The notes below the pieces were generated by a model. That model had not been told where the DNA came from. It did no database searches and saw only the letters and a list, made by a program, of their open reading frames with translations. From CAWGXG01 sp963826505 (lineage in GTDB: Bacteria > Chloroflexota > Anaerolineae > Aggregatilineales > Aggregatilineaceae), in assembly GCA_963826505.1 (NCBI GenBank), contig CAWGXG010000002.1, positions 186,001-250,000 on the forward strand: a DNA stretch of 64,000 bases. The letters are read 5' to 3'. Of the stretch, positions 26,688 to 36,346 are shown in pieces. Position 1 is the first letter of the stretch; every line of letters starts with the position of its first letter. A program made the translations under genes and the position numbers.

Positions 26688-27218
26688 ATGGATTCGTTGG
26701 AAATTGATCTGGCCACCATCGCCGCGCAGGCCCGTCAGCGGCGCGATGATGATCTGGCCTTTGGCTACTATCTGGATACGATGTGGGAGCGCGAAAACCG
26801 GCCCGACGCAGAACTTGACGCGCTGGTTGAGGTGATCGCTGCTGATGTAAGCGCACAGGTGGACTGTACCGCGTGCGCGAATTGCTGTCGCTCGCTGACG
26901 GTGGGTCTGACACCCGCCGATACCCGGCGTCTGGCTCAGGGTATGCAGACCTCGACCGGGGACGTGATCGCGCAGTGGGTGGACTGCGGAACGCGGGCGG
27001 CGCGTGCTCAGGAATGGGGCGTCATGCGCGGGACGCCGTGCCCACTGTTGGCAGGCCGGTTGTGCTCGGTCTACGCGCACCGCCCTGATGCCTGCCGTGT
27101 GTACCCCATGTTTACGCCCGATTTCCGCTGGCTATACGAGCCGATCGTCAACGGTGCGGGATCCTGCCCGATTATCTTTCATGTGATTGCCCGCCTCAAG
27201 CAGCATTTCGGTTGGTGA
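26688..27218 (+). CDS. YkgJ-family cysteine-cluster protein
   Basis: 176 residues. The Cys-rich motif CTACANCCRS (near residue 60), CPLL...C near residue 118, and CRVYPMF identify the CxxCxxCC metal-binding YkgJ/UPF0153 family, thought to chelate Zn or an Fe-S cluster. Function is unassigned in the family. ATG 26688 is 6 nt after the preceding small gene, so they form a two-gene unit ending at the hairpin at 27258. Confidence 0.85.
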   Translation: MDSLEIDLATIAAQARQRRDDDLAFGYYLDTMWERENRPDAELDALVEVIAADVSAQVDCTACANCCRSLTVGLTPADTRRLAQGMQTSTGDVIAQWVDCGTRAARAQEWGVMRGTPCPLLAGRLCSVYAHRPDACRVYPMFTPDFRWLYEPIVNGAGSCPIIFHVIARLKQHFGW

Positions 27219-27257
27219 TCGGGTAGTTCCAGCAGGAATGGGCATTTCGTCACCAAG

Positions 27258-27292
27258 AAATCCCCCCTCGAGCCAAGCCCGAGGGGGGATTT
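27258..27292. terminator. Bidirectional terminator hairpin
   Basis: A perfect 13-bp stem AAATCCCCCCTCG / CGAGGGGGGATTT with a 9-nt loop, between the convergent YkgJ-type and PPC-protein genes. The A/T-rich outer stem ends supply a short U-tract in both directions. Confidence 0.8.
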
Positions 27293-27333
27293 ACATGGGA
27301 GGCGGAAACATCCTCCGAAGCGGTCAGTGGTGG

Positions 27334-28872
27334 TTACTTACCGGTCGCCATTCCCGAAGCCGCGTCCCTGGGCGAGACGATGCCGTGCGACTGCAAATAG
27401 GCCTCTATCGGCGTGTTCTTGGCCGGGTTATCACTGCGCCCGAAACCGCTCAGGCTGAAGCTGTCCGCGCCTTGCTGCATGGAGCGACCCGGCAGCGTGC
27501 TTTCCTGTGCGCTCATGAAGAAGTTTTCGATCGGCGTGTTCTTGGCCGGGTTATCACTGCGCCCAAAGCCGCGCAGATAAAACGTGCTCTCACCGGTTTC
27601 CAGCGCGCGGCCGGGCAGTCCGCCGAACCCACCGAGGCCCGATTGCTGGGCGGGGACCGCCGGAGTCCCGGAGGTGACGACCAGGCTGTAGCTGCCGACC
27701 GTCGAACCCTGGTCGATGCCATTACGCGTCGCGACGATGGTGTAGCGGCCCGCTTCTGGCAACTGGATGGAAATCTGCGCGTTGGTACCACCGGCACTGT
27801 CGTCATCTTCGGCGATCACATCGCCCGCCGGGTTGAGCAGCCCCAGGTACGAGTCCAGCCCGCCCGCGCCGGTCATGGTGATAGTCACCTGTTCGCCCGC
27901 GTTGGCATCCAGCACGTACAGATTGGCAAACGTCGTGTTGTCGATCTTGCCGCTCAGTGCACCGCCGTCAACGGTGATCGCGCCCATCGCTGCCACGCCG
28001 TCCGGTAATGAGCTTTGCTCTGTCGCGGTGCTGCTGCTGCTGTCTGGCACACCTGCCACCAGCGCGTAGGCCCCGGTCGAAAAGCCCGTGTCCATCCCGG
28101 CACGCGTCGCCGCGACCAGGTACGTCCCGGTGGTGGGGATGGTCAGGCGCACGAACGCGTCTTTCGCGCCGCCGCCGACCTGGCTGCCGCTGTCGTTATC
28201 TTCCGCCAGGACGTTGCCGTCCTGGTCGGCGAACATGACGTACGAGTCCAGCGTGCTGCCGTCGGCGAACATGGCGACCATGAAGTCGGTGCCCGCGTCA
28301 AGCTGGACCTGGTAAATCTGCGCGTAGGAGTCATTCGTAATCTGGCCGGAAACGGCTTCCGCCAGCGGGAGATCGCCCATGAAAAACACGCCCGGGCTGA
28401 CTTCCTGCGGACCAGAGGTCGTCGTGGTCGTGCTCGACACGTTCTGAGGTCCGGTGCCGCCGCTCAAGGACAGACGATACTGGCCCTGCGAGGTGCCGGT
28501 GTCGAGATCGTAGCGCGTGGCGACGATGATATAAGTGCCTGCCGCGGGCAGCGTGAATTCGATGTAGGCGTCGCTGTTGCCGCCGCTGTCGTCATCTTCG
28601 GCCAGCACATTCTGGCTTTCGCCATCCATCAGGCCCAGGTAGGGGTCGAGTTGGCCATCGCCTTGCATCAAGATCTGGACGCGGTCGCCCTTCTGCCCAT
28701 TGAACTGCCACAATTCGTAGTAGGACGCATTGGTGATCTGACCGGTGACCACGTCGCCATACTTCAGCGTGCCACCAGCGGCTTCGGCCCGGTTGAAGAC
28801 CGGCACCAGCGCGGCTACCATTGCCACCAGCACGAGCATAACGATTGCGCGGGAACCATTCTTGGAAATCAT
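27334..28872 (-). CDS. Secreted three-PPC-domain protein with C-terminal tandem repeat (paralogue A)
   Basis: 512 residues. A signal peptide ends near AEAAGG (about residue 33). Three pre-peptidase C-terminal (PPC)-like beta domains follow at about 38-137, 175-273 and 300-400, each with a DSYLGLxNxxGxxIAEDDDS-type motif. Two copies of a C-terminal unit come last (about 419-450 and 460-491), each with LPGR..., then a GFGRSDNPAKNTPIE core; the period is 41 residues. The start at 28872 follows GGAGG by 9 nt. A paralogue of the same layout is at 54420-55874. No enzymatic domain is present, so a surface or matrix role is only a guess. Confidence 0.85.
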   Translation of the reverse strand: MISKNGSRAIVMLVLVAMVAALVPVFNRAEAAGGTLKYGDVVTGQITNASYYELWQFNGQKGDRVQILMQGDGQLDPYLGLMDGESQNVLAEDDDSGGNSDAYIEFTLPAAGTYIIVATRYDLDTGTSQGQYRLSLSGGTGPQNVSSTTTTTSGPQEVSPGVFFMGDLPLAEAVSGQITNDSYAQIYQVQLDAGTDFMVAMFADGSTLDSYVMFADQDGNVLAEDNDSGSQVGGGAKDAFVRLTIPTTGTYLVAATRAGMDTGFSTGAYALVAGVPDSSSSTATEQSSLPDGVAAMGAITVDGGALSGKIDNTTFANLYVLDANAGEQVTITMTGAGGLDSYLGLLNPAGDVIAEDDDSAGGTNAQISIQLPEAGRYTIVATRNGIDQGSTVGSYSLVVTSGTPAVPAQQSGLGGFGGLPGRALETGESTFYLRGFGRSDNPAKNTPIENFFMSAQESTLPGRSMQQGADSFSLSGFGRSDNPAKNTPIEAYLQSHGIVSPRDAASGMATGK

Positions 28873-28961
28873 GCTGTCGTACCTCCACACCATGTCACTC
28901 TGACGAAGTTGAGCCGAGTGATCGGCTGTTGTTTATGTGAATAATGCCAGTATGCGGCCCG

Positions 28962-28980
28962 GGCGTGACTGCGGCGTGAC
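28962..28980 (-). promoter_or_regulatory. Tandem GTCACGCC motif upstream of PPC paralogue A
   Basis: Two direct copies of GTCACGCC (minus strand) with an 11-bp period, 90-108 nt upstream of the start. The same tandem with the same period lies upstream of the paralogue at 54240-54257, and both are preceded by a CTTG-centred A/T motif (here 28993-29010). The wider 28873-29203 gap also holds the promoter of the divergent reductase gene. Confidence 0.5.
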
Positions 28981-29119
28981 CACATTGGCTGCGAGCTGTA
29001 AAAAACTTGAAAAAAACGTGCGCTATGCGATCACCCCTTGTCTTTCCTATGGGAGCATAAGGGCTGGTTTTCAAAACGCATTGACAGATTTTACACACAA
29101 CCGCCGCCGCCGGGCGCGT

Positions 29120-29149
29120 TTGACTTTTGGCCCGCTCTTGCCGGACAAT
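29120..29149 (+). promoter_or_regulatory. Candidate promoter for the aldo/keto reductase
   Basis: TTGACT (29120-29125), 18-bp spacer, GACAAT (29144-29149). A small stem (GGTGTAC...GTTACACC) follows before the start codon at 29204. Confidence 0.45.
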
Positions 29150-29203
29150 CGAGGGTGTACCGTCGATAAAGTACGGTTACACCGATTGAAGGAGTCAGAT
29201 CGC

Positions 29204-30184
29204 ATGGAGTACCGCAAACTGGGACGTACCGGGCTGAAGGTCAGCGAATTGTGCCTGGGGACGATGACCTTTCGCTGGACCAGCACCGAAAAACAGTCGT
29301 TTCAGGTGCTCGACCGCGCCTGGGACGCCGGCATCACGTTCATTGACACGGCAGACGTTTACAGCGCCTGGGCACCCGGCAATTCGCCCGGCGTGTCGGA
29401 ACGGATCATCGGGCGCTGGCTGCGCAACAAACCGCGCGATCGTGTCGTCGTGGCGACGAAAGTCCGTGCGCAGGTCGGTCGTGGGCCGAACGGCGTCGGT
29501 CTGAGCCGCCAGCATATCATGACCGCTGTAGAAGACAGCCTGCGCCGCCTGGATACGGACTATATCGATCTCTACCAGGCGCATTCGCCCGACTGGGATA
29601 CGCCCATCGAAGAAACGCTGCGCGCCATGGACGATCTCATCACGGCGGGCAAAGTGCGCTATATCGGCGCGAGTAATCACGCTGCGTGGCTGTTGACTAA
29701 AACGCTGTGGGCCAGCGACACACACGGCTACGCCCGTTACGAGTCGATCCAACCGCATTACAACTTGCTCCACCGGAAGGAAGTTGAGCCGGACCTCGCC
29801 GCGCTGTGCCTCGACCAGGGTCTGGGCGTGATCCCCTACAGCCCGCTGGCGGCGGGCTTCCTGACCGGCAAATACACGCGCGACTTCACCCCGGCTCAGG
29901 CGCGTCTGGCCGACAGCGAGCGGCTGGCGCGCTTTGCCACGGAGCAGAATTACACGATCATCGACACGCTGCGCGCGATGGGCGAAAAGCGTGGTTGCAC
30001 GGTCGCGCAGATGGCGCTAGCCTGGCTGCTGAGCCAGCCGTTTATCACCGCGCCGATCATCGGAGCCAATACGGTCGAACAACTGGACGAGCTGTTAGGC
30101 GCGGCGGGGCAGCGTCTGAACGAGGACGAGATGCAGCGCCTCGACGATCTGACCGGGGTCGATCGCAACTGGTTCCGCCGTTAA
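29204..30184 (+). CDS. Aldo/keto reductase
   Basis: 326 residues, NAD(P)H-dependent oxidoreductase fold (TIM barrel). It starts MEYRKLGRTGLKVSELCLGT, has the catalytic Asp/Tyr region FIDTADVYSAWAPG, the Lys strand VVVATKVRAQVG, and the nucleotide motif APIIGANTVEQLDELL near the C-terminus. The YqhS/Tas-like subgroup acts on diverse aldehydes or ketones; the substrate is not deducible. ATG 29204 has GGAG 10 nt upstream; the longer open frame from 28937 has no support. Its end converges with the frameshifted TPR gene. Confidence 0.92.
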   Translation: MEYRKLGRTGLKVSELCLGTMTFRWTSTEKQSFQVLDRAWDAGITFIDTADVYSAWAPGNSPGVSERIIGRWLRNKPRDRVVVATKVRAQVGRGPNGVGLSRQHIMTAVEDSLRRLDTDYIDLYQAHSPDWDTPIEETLRAMDDLITAGKVRYIGASNHAAWLLTKTLWASDTHGYARYESIQPHYNLLHRKEVEPDLAALCLDQGLGVIPYSPLAAGFLTGKYTRDFTPAQARLADSERLARFATEQNYTIIDTLRAMGEKRGCTVAQMALAWLLSQPFITAPIIGANTVEQLDELLGAAGQRLNEDEMQRLDDLTGVDRNWFRR

Positions 30185-30194
30185 GTCCGACGGC

Positions 30195-31021
30195 TTATTG
30201 CGCAGCAGGCGTCTCCGGTGAGCCGGTCGGCGTCGGCGTGTTGGTGGGCGGCAGGGTGCGCGGCGGCGGGAAAGTGGGTCGCCGTGTGGCCGTCGCTGGG
30301 AGCGCGGTGAATGTGGCGGTGGGCGGCGCCAGCGTGACGGAAGGCGTCGGCGTCCGCGTCTGCGGTGGCCGTCGCAGTAGGCGCTAGGGTGGGTACTTCC
30401 GTCTCAGTCGGGACGTCCGTCCAGGTCGCAGGTGGCGCGTTCCACACCGACGTCGGTGAGGGGCCGGGCGTGTTGGTCGGGAAGGGGGTATTGCTGGGCG
30501 TTGGGGACAGCAGCGGTACCGCGCTCGCTTGCACGGTCGGCGGGACGAGGCGCGGGGTCGTTTTGTTGGATGAGCCGCGCGCGTCGTTGACGACCATGAT
30601 CACGATCACGGCGGCAGCGGCCAACACCATCAGGATGAAAAAGTTCGTCATGGAAATGGGCGCGTCCTGGCCCAGGGCCCGCAACCAACGCGGTACCGGC
30701 GGCGGCGGTGTGCTCCCCGGTGCGGGCGCTCCACTGCGGACGGGCGCGCGGAGACTCCGGCGACGCGTAGGGCGTACCGGTGAGCTGCTCGTAGGCGCGG
30801 CGGGTCGTCGGATTCTGTGGGTTGAGCGCCAGCGCGTGTTCCAGGTAGTCGATCCGCTCGTCCCGGTTGGTGGACACGGTCGCCAGCCACATCCAGGCGA
30901 GTTCCTGGCGCGGATCGGCGTTTACGACCTCCGAGAACAGGCGGCGCGCTTCGATGCGCTGCCCGGCCTGGGCGAGCGCTATCGCTTCTTTTAACCTGGC
31001 GTTCACTTCGGCGCGATCCAT
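30195..31021 (-). CDS. TPR / single-membrane-helix protein broken by two frameshifts
   Basis: Three pieces in three frames make one sensible protein of about 275 residues. Piece 1 (from ATG 31021, GGGAGGG 9 nt upstream) is a TPR-like domain, MDRAEVNARLKEAIALAQAG ... YLEHALALNPQNPTTRR. Piece 2 is a Pro-rich linker, a membrane helix (NFFILMVLAAAAVIVIMVV) and a Thr/Pro-rich tail. Piece 3 completes the tail (TPTPSVTLAPPTATFT...) and stops at 30195. Shifts lie within about 30715-30775 and 30341-30375, both in low-complexity sequence, so sequencing indels or real decay are equally possible. Confidence 0.6.
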
Positions 31022-31159
31022 CGTCTGGCACCCTCCCATCCGTGTACCGCCCGACCCTGCGGCGGCCTGCTGCGTGGTGACCTCACGATCTTGATTGTAA
31101 TCATCTGCGCGCAAAACGAAACTTGGGCCCGGCCGCATGTTCCGCGCGATTTGCTTTTA

Positions 31160-32083
31160 CTATTCGCTGATCGCTTTGCGCGCTTCGATCAGCACCCAGT
31201 CGCCGCTGGTCTGGCGGCGGACCGGCTCAAGACCCGTGCGGCGCAGCGCGGCTTCGACCTCGTCCGCCTGATCCTGGATGATGCCGCTGAACAGCGCTTT
31301 GCCGCCCGCCCGCACGACATCGCCCAGTCCTTCATCGCACATACCGATGATGACTTTCGCCAGGATGTTAACCAGCAGCAGGTCGAAATGGTGCGCCGAG
31401 CCGCGCAGCGTGTCGAGGCTGCCCTGTTGGGCGGTGATGCGATCCGTCACGGCGTTGAACGCGGCATTTTCGAGCGTGGACTTGACCGCCAGCTCGTCGA
31501 TGTCCAGCGCCAGCGCGTGCCGCGCCCCCAGGCGCAGCGCCGCGATCGAAAGAATCCCCGACCCGCAGCCCAGGTCGAGCACGTCGACGGCGGTCCAATC
31601 CGCTAGCAGATCCTCGATCCCGATCAGGCACAGTTGCGTCGTGGGATGCGTACCGGTGCCGAAGGCCATGCCGGGATCCATCACCAGCACGACATCATCC
31701 GGGCGCGGATCGGGGATGGTGGTCCATTCCGGGCGGATATACAGGCGGCGGCCCAGGCGCAGCGGATGAAAGTGTTTTTTCCAGGCTTCGGCCCAGTCTT
31801 CTTCGTGCACGATATTGAAGACAGGCTCCGGCATCGGGTAGAGCTGGCCCATGTGCCACAGCGCCTCGCGGAGCTGCTGCTTGGCTGTTTCGGCGCGCGC
31901 GTCAGCGGGGAAGTAGGCGCGTACGATCAGGCGGTCGGCGGGAGGAATCTCGTCTGGCCAGACTTCGGTCGGAAACCCGGCCTGTTCGATCACTACGCCC
32001 TGATGGCCGTAGCGCTGCAAAATATCGGCGACGGCTTCTGCCGCTTCACCGTCCACATCAAGGGAGACTTCGATCCAGTCCAT
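31160..32083 (-). CDS. prmA: Ribosomal protein L11 methyltransferase
   Basis: SAM-dependent methylation of ribosomal protein L11, 307 residues. The N-terminal substrate domain begins MDWIEVSLDVDGEAAEAV. The SAM motif is VLDLGCGSGILSIAALRLGA, preceded by PGMAFGTGTHPTTQLCL, and the LLLVNILAKVI strand follows; all are diagnostic of PrmA. Start 32083 has AAGGAA 8 nt upstream. It lies downstream of dnaJ on the same strand, the order seen in many bacteria. The 319-nt gap to dnaJ holds hairpins and an AT-rich patch (32140-32225) that may contain its promoter. Confidence 0.93.
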   Translation of the reverse strand: MDWIEVSLDVDGEAAEAVADILQRYGHQGVVIEQAGFPTEVWPDEIPPADRLIVRAYFPADARAETAKQQLREALWHMGQLYPMPEPVFNIVHEEDWAEAWKKHFHPLRLGRRLYIRPEWTTIPDPRPDDVVLVMDPGMAFGTGTHPTTQLCLIGIEDLLADWTAVDVLDLGCGSGILSIAALRLGARHALALDIDELAVKSTLENAAFNAVTDRITAQQGSLDTLRGSAHHFDLLLVNILAKVIIGMCDEGLGDVVRAGGKALFSGIIQDQADEVEAALRRTGLEPVRRQTSGDWVLIEARKAISE

Positions 32084-32314
32084 GATCACATTCCTTAAGA
32101 ATTGCGTTGATTTTTCGGGAGGAAGGCTGCCCACGAGCGGGACAATCGTAAAAAATGATAAAGATTTTGCTATTTTGATGAATCTAATATTGCAAGTCTT
32201 TTAAATTGTGTTATTATCTTGATTGACGGGGTCTTCCATTGACGCGTGCTGAACCAACATTGTCGCCCCATCGTGACCAGCAGGCCCCGTCCTCCTCCTC
32301 AAAGTGATACGCGC

Positions 32315-32382
32315 AAGAGAAACGGGCAGCTCGATGGGTTGCCCGCTTCTCTTGGAGCAGGGGCGCGCGATAACCGCCCCTG
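32315..32382 (-). terminator. Two adjacent hairpins after dnaJ
   Basis: A 14-bp stem (32315-32328 with 32340-32353; one mismatched or wobble position depending on strand) and an 8-bp stem CAGGGGCG/CGCCCCTG (32358-32365 with 32375-32382) lie within 90 nt of the dnaJ stop. Neither has a T-run on the minus strand. Confidence 0.4.
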
Positions 32383-32402
32383 TTGATTTTCTTCAGCCTC
32401 AC

Positions 32403-33557
32403 TTACGTCCCACCTAAGAACTCATTCAGCCGGTCGCGAAACGTGCGTGACGATTTTTGCGGCGTAACTTCGCTCCCCATCGTCAGACTCAACTGCTCGA
32501 ACAACTCGCGCTGCTCTTTGGTCAGCTTGGTGGGAATCTCGATGGTCAGTACCACGAGCTGATCGCCGCGCCCGGACGTCGTGCCGTCGCGCCGCAGCTT
32601 GGGCACGCCTTTGTCGCGCATGCGGATCACCTTGCCAAACTGCGTCCCCGCCGGGACGGTGATCTCGGCGTCGCCTTCCAGCGTGGGCACGCTGATCACG
32701 TCCCCCAACGCTGCCTGGGCGAGGTTGATGCCCACTTCGAGGATCACGTCATGCTCGCGCCGCTTGAAGAATTCGTGGGGCGTGACATGCAGCACGACGT
32801 ATAGATCGCCGGTCGGGCCTCCGTTGGGACTGGGCTCACCTTCACCGCTCAGCCGAATCTGCATGCTGTCATCCACGCCGGGCGGAATCTTGACGTTCAG
32901 CTTGCGCGTGGCCGAGATGATGCCCTGGCCGCGGCATTCGTGGCAAGGATGATCGACGATCTGGCCGCGCCCGCTGCAGCGCGGGCAGTCGATCACGTTC
33001 ACCATATTGAAGCCCAGCGTTTGTTGCACGCGCCGGACCTGCCCGGTGCCGTTGCAGTCGGGGCAGGTGTGCGGAGAGGTGCCGGGTTCCGCGCCGGTGC
33101 CGTTGCAGACGGGGCAGGCTTCGCGCCGGTTCACATCGATGGGCACTTCCGCGCCAAAGACGGCCTGCTGGAAATCAATTTGCAGGTCGGCGCGCAGATC
33201 GCGTCCGGCTATCGGGCCGCGCCGTCGCCGCCCGCCGCCGAAGCCAAACCCGCCGAAAATCTCCTCGAAGATGTCTTCGAAACCGGGGAATCCGCCGCTG
33301 AAACCGCCGCCCGGCATCCCACCATTATTGACTCCCGCATGCCCATAGCGATCATAGGCCGCGCGCTTCTGGTCATCGGATAGAATCTGGTAGGCTTCGT
33401 TGATTTCCTTGAAGCGCTCTTCGGCGTCCGGCGCGCTGTTCACGTCGGGGTGATGCTGGCGCGCCAGTTGGCGGAACGCCCGCTTGAGTTCGTCTTTTGA
33501 CGCGCTGCGAGGCACGCCCAATATTTCATAGTAATCGCGTGGCATGGTGGTGTCCAT
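32403..33557 (-). CDS. dnaJ: Chaperone protein DnaJ
   Basis: Hsp40 co-chaperone stimulating DnaK ATPase, 384 residues. The J domain has QHHPDVN (HPD motif), followed by a Gly/Phe-rich region. Four CxxCxGxG zinc repeats follow (CPVCNGTG, CPDCNGTG, CPRCSGRG, CHECRGQG) and then the C-terminal substrate domains. ATG 33557 is chosen because GAGGA lies about 10 nt upstream; ATG 33545 (MPRDYYEIL) is possible. Third gene of the grpE-dnaK-dnaJ block. Confidence 0.96.
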   Translation of the reverse strand: MDTTMPRDYYEILGVPRSASKDELKRAFRQLARQHHPDVNSAPDAEERFKEINEAYQILSDDQKRAAYDRYGHAGVNNGGMPGGGFSGGFPGFEDIFEEIFGGFGFGGGRRRRGPIAGRDLRADLQIDFQQAVFGAEVPIDVNRREACPVCNGTGAEPGTSPHTCPDCNGTGQVRRVQQTLGFNMVNVIDCPRCSGRGQIVDHPCHECRGQGIISATRKLNVKIPPGVDDSMQIRLSGEGEPSPNGGPTGDLYVVLHVTPHEFFKRREHDVILEVGINLAQAALGDVISVPTLEGDAEITVPAGTQFGKVIRMRDKGVPKLRRDGTTSGRGDQLVVLTIEIPTKLTKEQRELFEQLSLTMGSEVTPQKSSRTFRDRLNEFLGGT

Positions 33558-33742
33558 CGTGTGCAGTCCTCACGTGCAGATTCTACCGTAGTGCGGTGCG
33601 AGTTCCAAAGCGAGCTGGTGCCGGGGGGTGGAGCCCGCGTTTACTGGTTGCTGTCGGCGGTCCACTAACCGCGTCCGCCGCACAGACACAAAAGCAGCGT
33701 ACAAGGGTTGCCCCTGTACGCTGCTGAGTGAACCCACCGCTG

Positions 33743-35666
33743 TTACGACTCGGTGAAATCGCCTTCGATCACATCTTCGTCGGTCGGTTCGCCGTAGCCG
33801 CTGCCGCCGTCGCCGCCGCTGCTGCCGTCCGGACCAGGGCTGGCCGGGCTGGCCATCCGCGCCGGGTTGGCCGTACATGCTCGCGCCGATCTGCTGGATG
33901 GCGACACCCAGGTCTTCCGTCGCCTTCTTGATGCGATCCGAATCGGTGCCTTCGAGTGCTTTGCGCACGTCCTCGACGCCGCTCTCGACCGTCTGGCGCG
34001 TTGCTTCGGGAATCTGTTCCTTATAGTCACGCAGCGCTTTTTCGGCGGCGAAGATCGTCGCGTCGGCGCGATTGCGGATTTCGACCTGCTCGCGGCGCTT
34101 GGAGTCTTCGGTCGCGTGCTTTTCGGCTTCCTTGACCATGCGATCGATCTCGTTGTCGTTCAGGCCACTGCTGGCCGTGATCGTGATCTTCTGCTCGCGA
34201 CCCGTCGCCTTGTCCTTCGCGCTGACGTTGAGAATACCGTTAGCGTCGATGTCGAACGTCACTTCGATCTGCGGGATGCCGCGCGGCGCGGGCGGGATGC
34301 CGTCCAGAATGAATTTGCCGAGCGTCTTGTTATCGGTGGCCATCGGGCGTTCACCTTGCAGGACATGAATCTCGACCTGGGTCTGGTTGTCGGACGCCGT
34401 GCTGAAGACCTGACTCTTCTTGGTCGGGATGGTCGTGTTGCGCTCGATGATGCCGGTCGAGACACCGCCCAGCGTTTCAATTGACAGGGTGAGCGGGGTC
34501 ACATCCAGCAGCAGCACTTCCTTGACCTCACCGCCCAACACGCCTGCCTGAATAGCCGCGCCGATGGCGACGACTTCGTCAGGATTGACGCTCTTGTTTG
34601 GTTCTTTGCCGAAGAACTTGCGCACGGCTTCCTGAATGGCTGGCATACGCGTCATACCACCTACCAGCAACACCTCGTCGACGCCATCCGCTTTGAGATT
34701 GGCATCCTGCAAGGCGCGCTTGCACGGCTGGATGGTATGGTCGACCAGATCGGCGACCAGGCTGTCGAGCTTGGCGCGCGACAGAGTCATATTCAGGTGC
34801 TTGGGGCCGCTGGCGTCCGCCGTGATGAACGGCAGATTCAGCTCGGCCTGCATGGTGGTCGACAGTTCCTTCTTGGCATTCTCGGCGGCTTCTTTCAAAC
34901 GCTGGAGCGCCTGACGATCCTGCCGCAGGTCGATGCCCTGTTCCTTCTTGAATTCGCCGACCATCCAGTCGATGATGCGCTCGTCGAAGTCGTCGCCACC
35001 CAGGAAGGTGTCGCCGTTGGTGGAGCGCACTTCGATCAGCCCTTCGGACACGTCCAGGATGGAGATATCGAACGTACCGCCGCCCAGGTCGTACACGGCC
35101 AGCGTTTCGTCGTTCTTCTTATCCATGCCATAGGCCAGCGAGGACGCCGTCGGCTCGTTGATGATACGCATCACTTCCAGCCCGGCGATACGGCCGGCGT
35201 CTTTGGTGGCCTGACGCTGGCTGTCGTTGAAATAGGCGGGCACGGTGATCACGGCCTGCGTGACTTCATCGCCCAGGTACGCCTCGGCGTCGGCTTTGAT
35301 CTTTTGCAGGATCATGGCCGAGATTTCGGGCGGGCTGTAGGCCTTGCCGCTCATGTGGACGCGCGCGTCGCCGTTGGGCGCGGCGCTGACCTTGTAGGGC
35401 ACCAGCTTGAGCGCCTTCTGGACTTCGGCGTCTTCGAATTTACGGCCCATAAAGCGCTTGACCGAGAATATCGTGTTTTCTGGGTTCATCACGGCCTGAC
35501 GGCGTGCCAACTGGCCGACCAACCGCTCGCCCTGCTTGTTGACTGCCACGACCGACGGGATCAGACGTCCGCCTTCCGCCGATGCAATCACGGTTGGCTC
35601 GCCGCCTTCCATGACGGCGACCACCGAGTTTGTGGTTCCCAGGTCAATTCCAATGATCTTACCCAT
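33743..35666 (-). CDS. dnaK: Chaperone protein DnaK with a 3'-terminal frameshift
   Basis: Hsp70 ATPase chaperone, about 640 residues when corrected. The N-terminus is MGKIIGIDLGTTNSVVAVMEGG; further motifs are AVYDLGGGTFDISILD and EVLLVGGMTRMPAIQ. The substrate domain has LLLDVTPLTLSIET. After residue about 605 the frame breaks at about 33835-33860: the annotated frame runs on as Arg-rich nonsense to 33570, whereas the shifted frame gives a Gly/Ser-rich stretch and the expected end DEDVIEGDFTES at 33743. The break is in a GC-rich repetitive stretch, so an assembly indel is likely. Located between grpE and dnaJ. Confidence 0.93.
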
Positions 35667-35743
35667 GTGTGTTCACCTCGTTTGTTGAGATCAGATTCTT
35701 GTAGATGATGTCGGCGGTCCCTATCCAGACCGCAATGATTTCA

Positions 35744-36346
35744 TTACTCCGCAACGCGCACCATCGCCGGGCGCAGCACGCGCTCGCCGTACTTGTAGCC
35801 GCGCTGCAACACCAGCGTGATCGTCCCGCTTTCAGCTTCCGCGCTGGCGTCTACGCCAATGGCTTCGTGCAGTGCCGGGTCGAAGGGCTGGCCCTGGGCC
35901 TCAATTTCGAAAACGCCCTCATCCTTGAGGAAGCGCTCGAATTTGCGCAGGATCAGCGCGATGCCTTCGAACCACTGGTCGCGCTGGTCGGCGGGTACCG
36001 CGTCCAAAGCGCGGTAGAAATCGTCCAGAGTCGGCAGCAGCTTGAGCAGGACCGCGCCCGCGGCTGCCTGGGATTGTTCGGCGCGTTCGCGCTCGACCCG
36101 TTTCTTGTAGTTCTGAAAGGTAGCGCGCTCGCGCTGCAAGCTGTCCAGGTATTCGGCGGCACGGGCTTCGGCCTGTTCGATCCGGCTGTTCAGCTCGGCG
36201 GCAGCCCCCGCAGACAGACTCTCTCCAGAGGACGCTTCCGCCTCAAGCGGGGCATCAGCTTCAGCTTCTGCCGCGACGGGGGTTTCCGGCGCCTCAGCTT
36301 CGGGCTGTACGCCGGCGTCCTTTGGGTGAATTTTCTTAGCAGTCAC
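35744..36346 (-). CDS. grpE: Nucleotide exchange factor GrpE
   Basis: DnaK nucleotide exchange factor, about 200 residues. An acidic N-terminal tail is followed by a long coiled coil (LNSRIEQAEARAAEYLDSLQ...FQNYKKRVERER) and the beta domain LVLQRGYKYGERVLRPAMVRV. Start GTG 36346 is 9 nt from GGGAGG; the GTG two codons upstream (36352) is also open. First gene of the chaperone block. No CIRCE element and no hrcA were found upstream, so heat regulation must use another mechanism. Confidence 0.92.
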   Translation of the reverse strand: MTAKKIHPKDAGVQPEAEAPETPVAAEAEADAPLEAEASSGESLSAGAAAELNSRIEQAEARAAEYLDSLQRERATFQNYKKRVERERAEQSQAAAGAVLLKLLPTLDDFYRALDAVPADQRDQWFEGIALILRKFERFLKDEGVFEIEAQGQPFDPALHEAIGVDASAEAESGTITLVLQRGYKYGERVLRPAMVRVAE

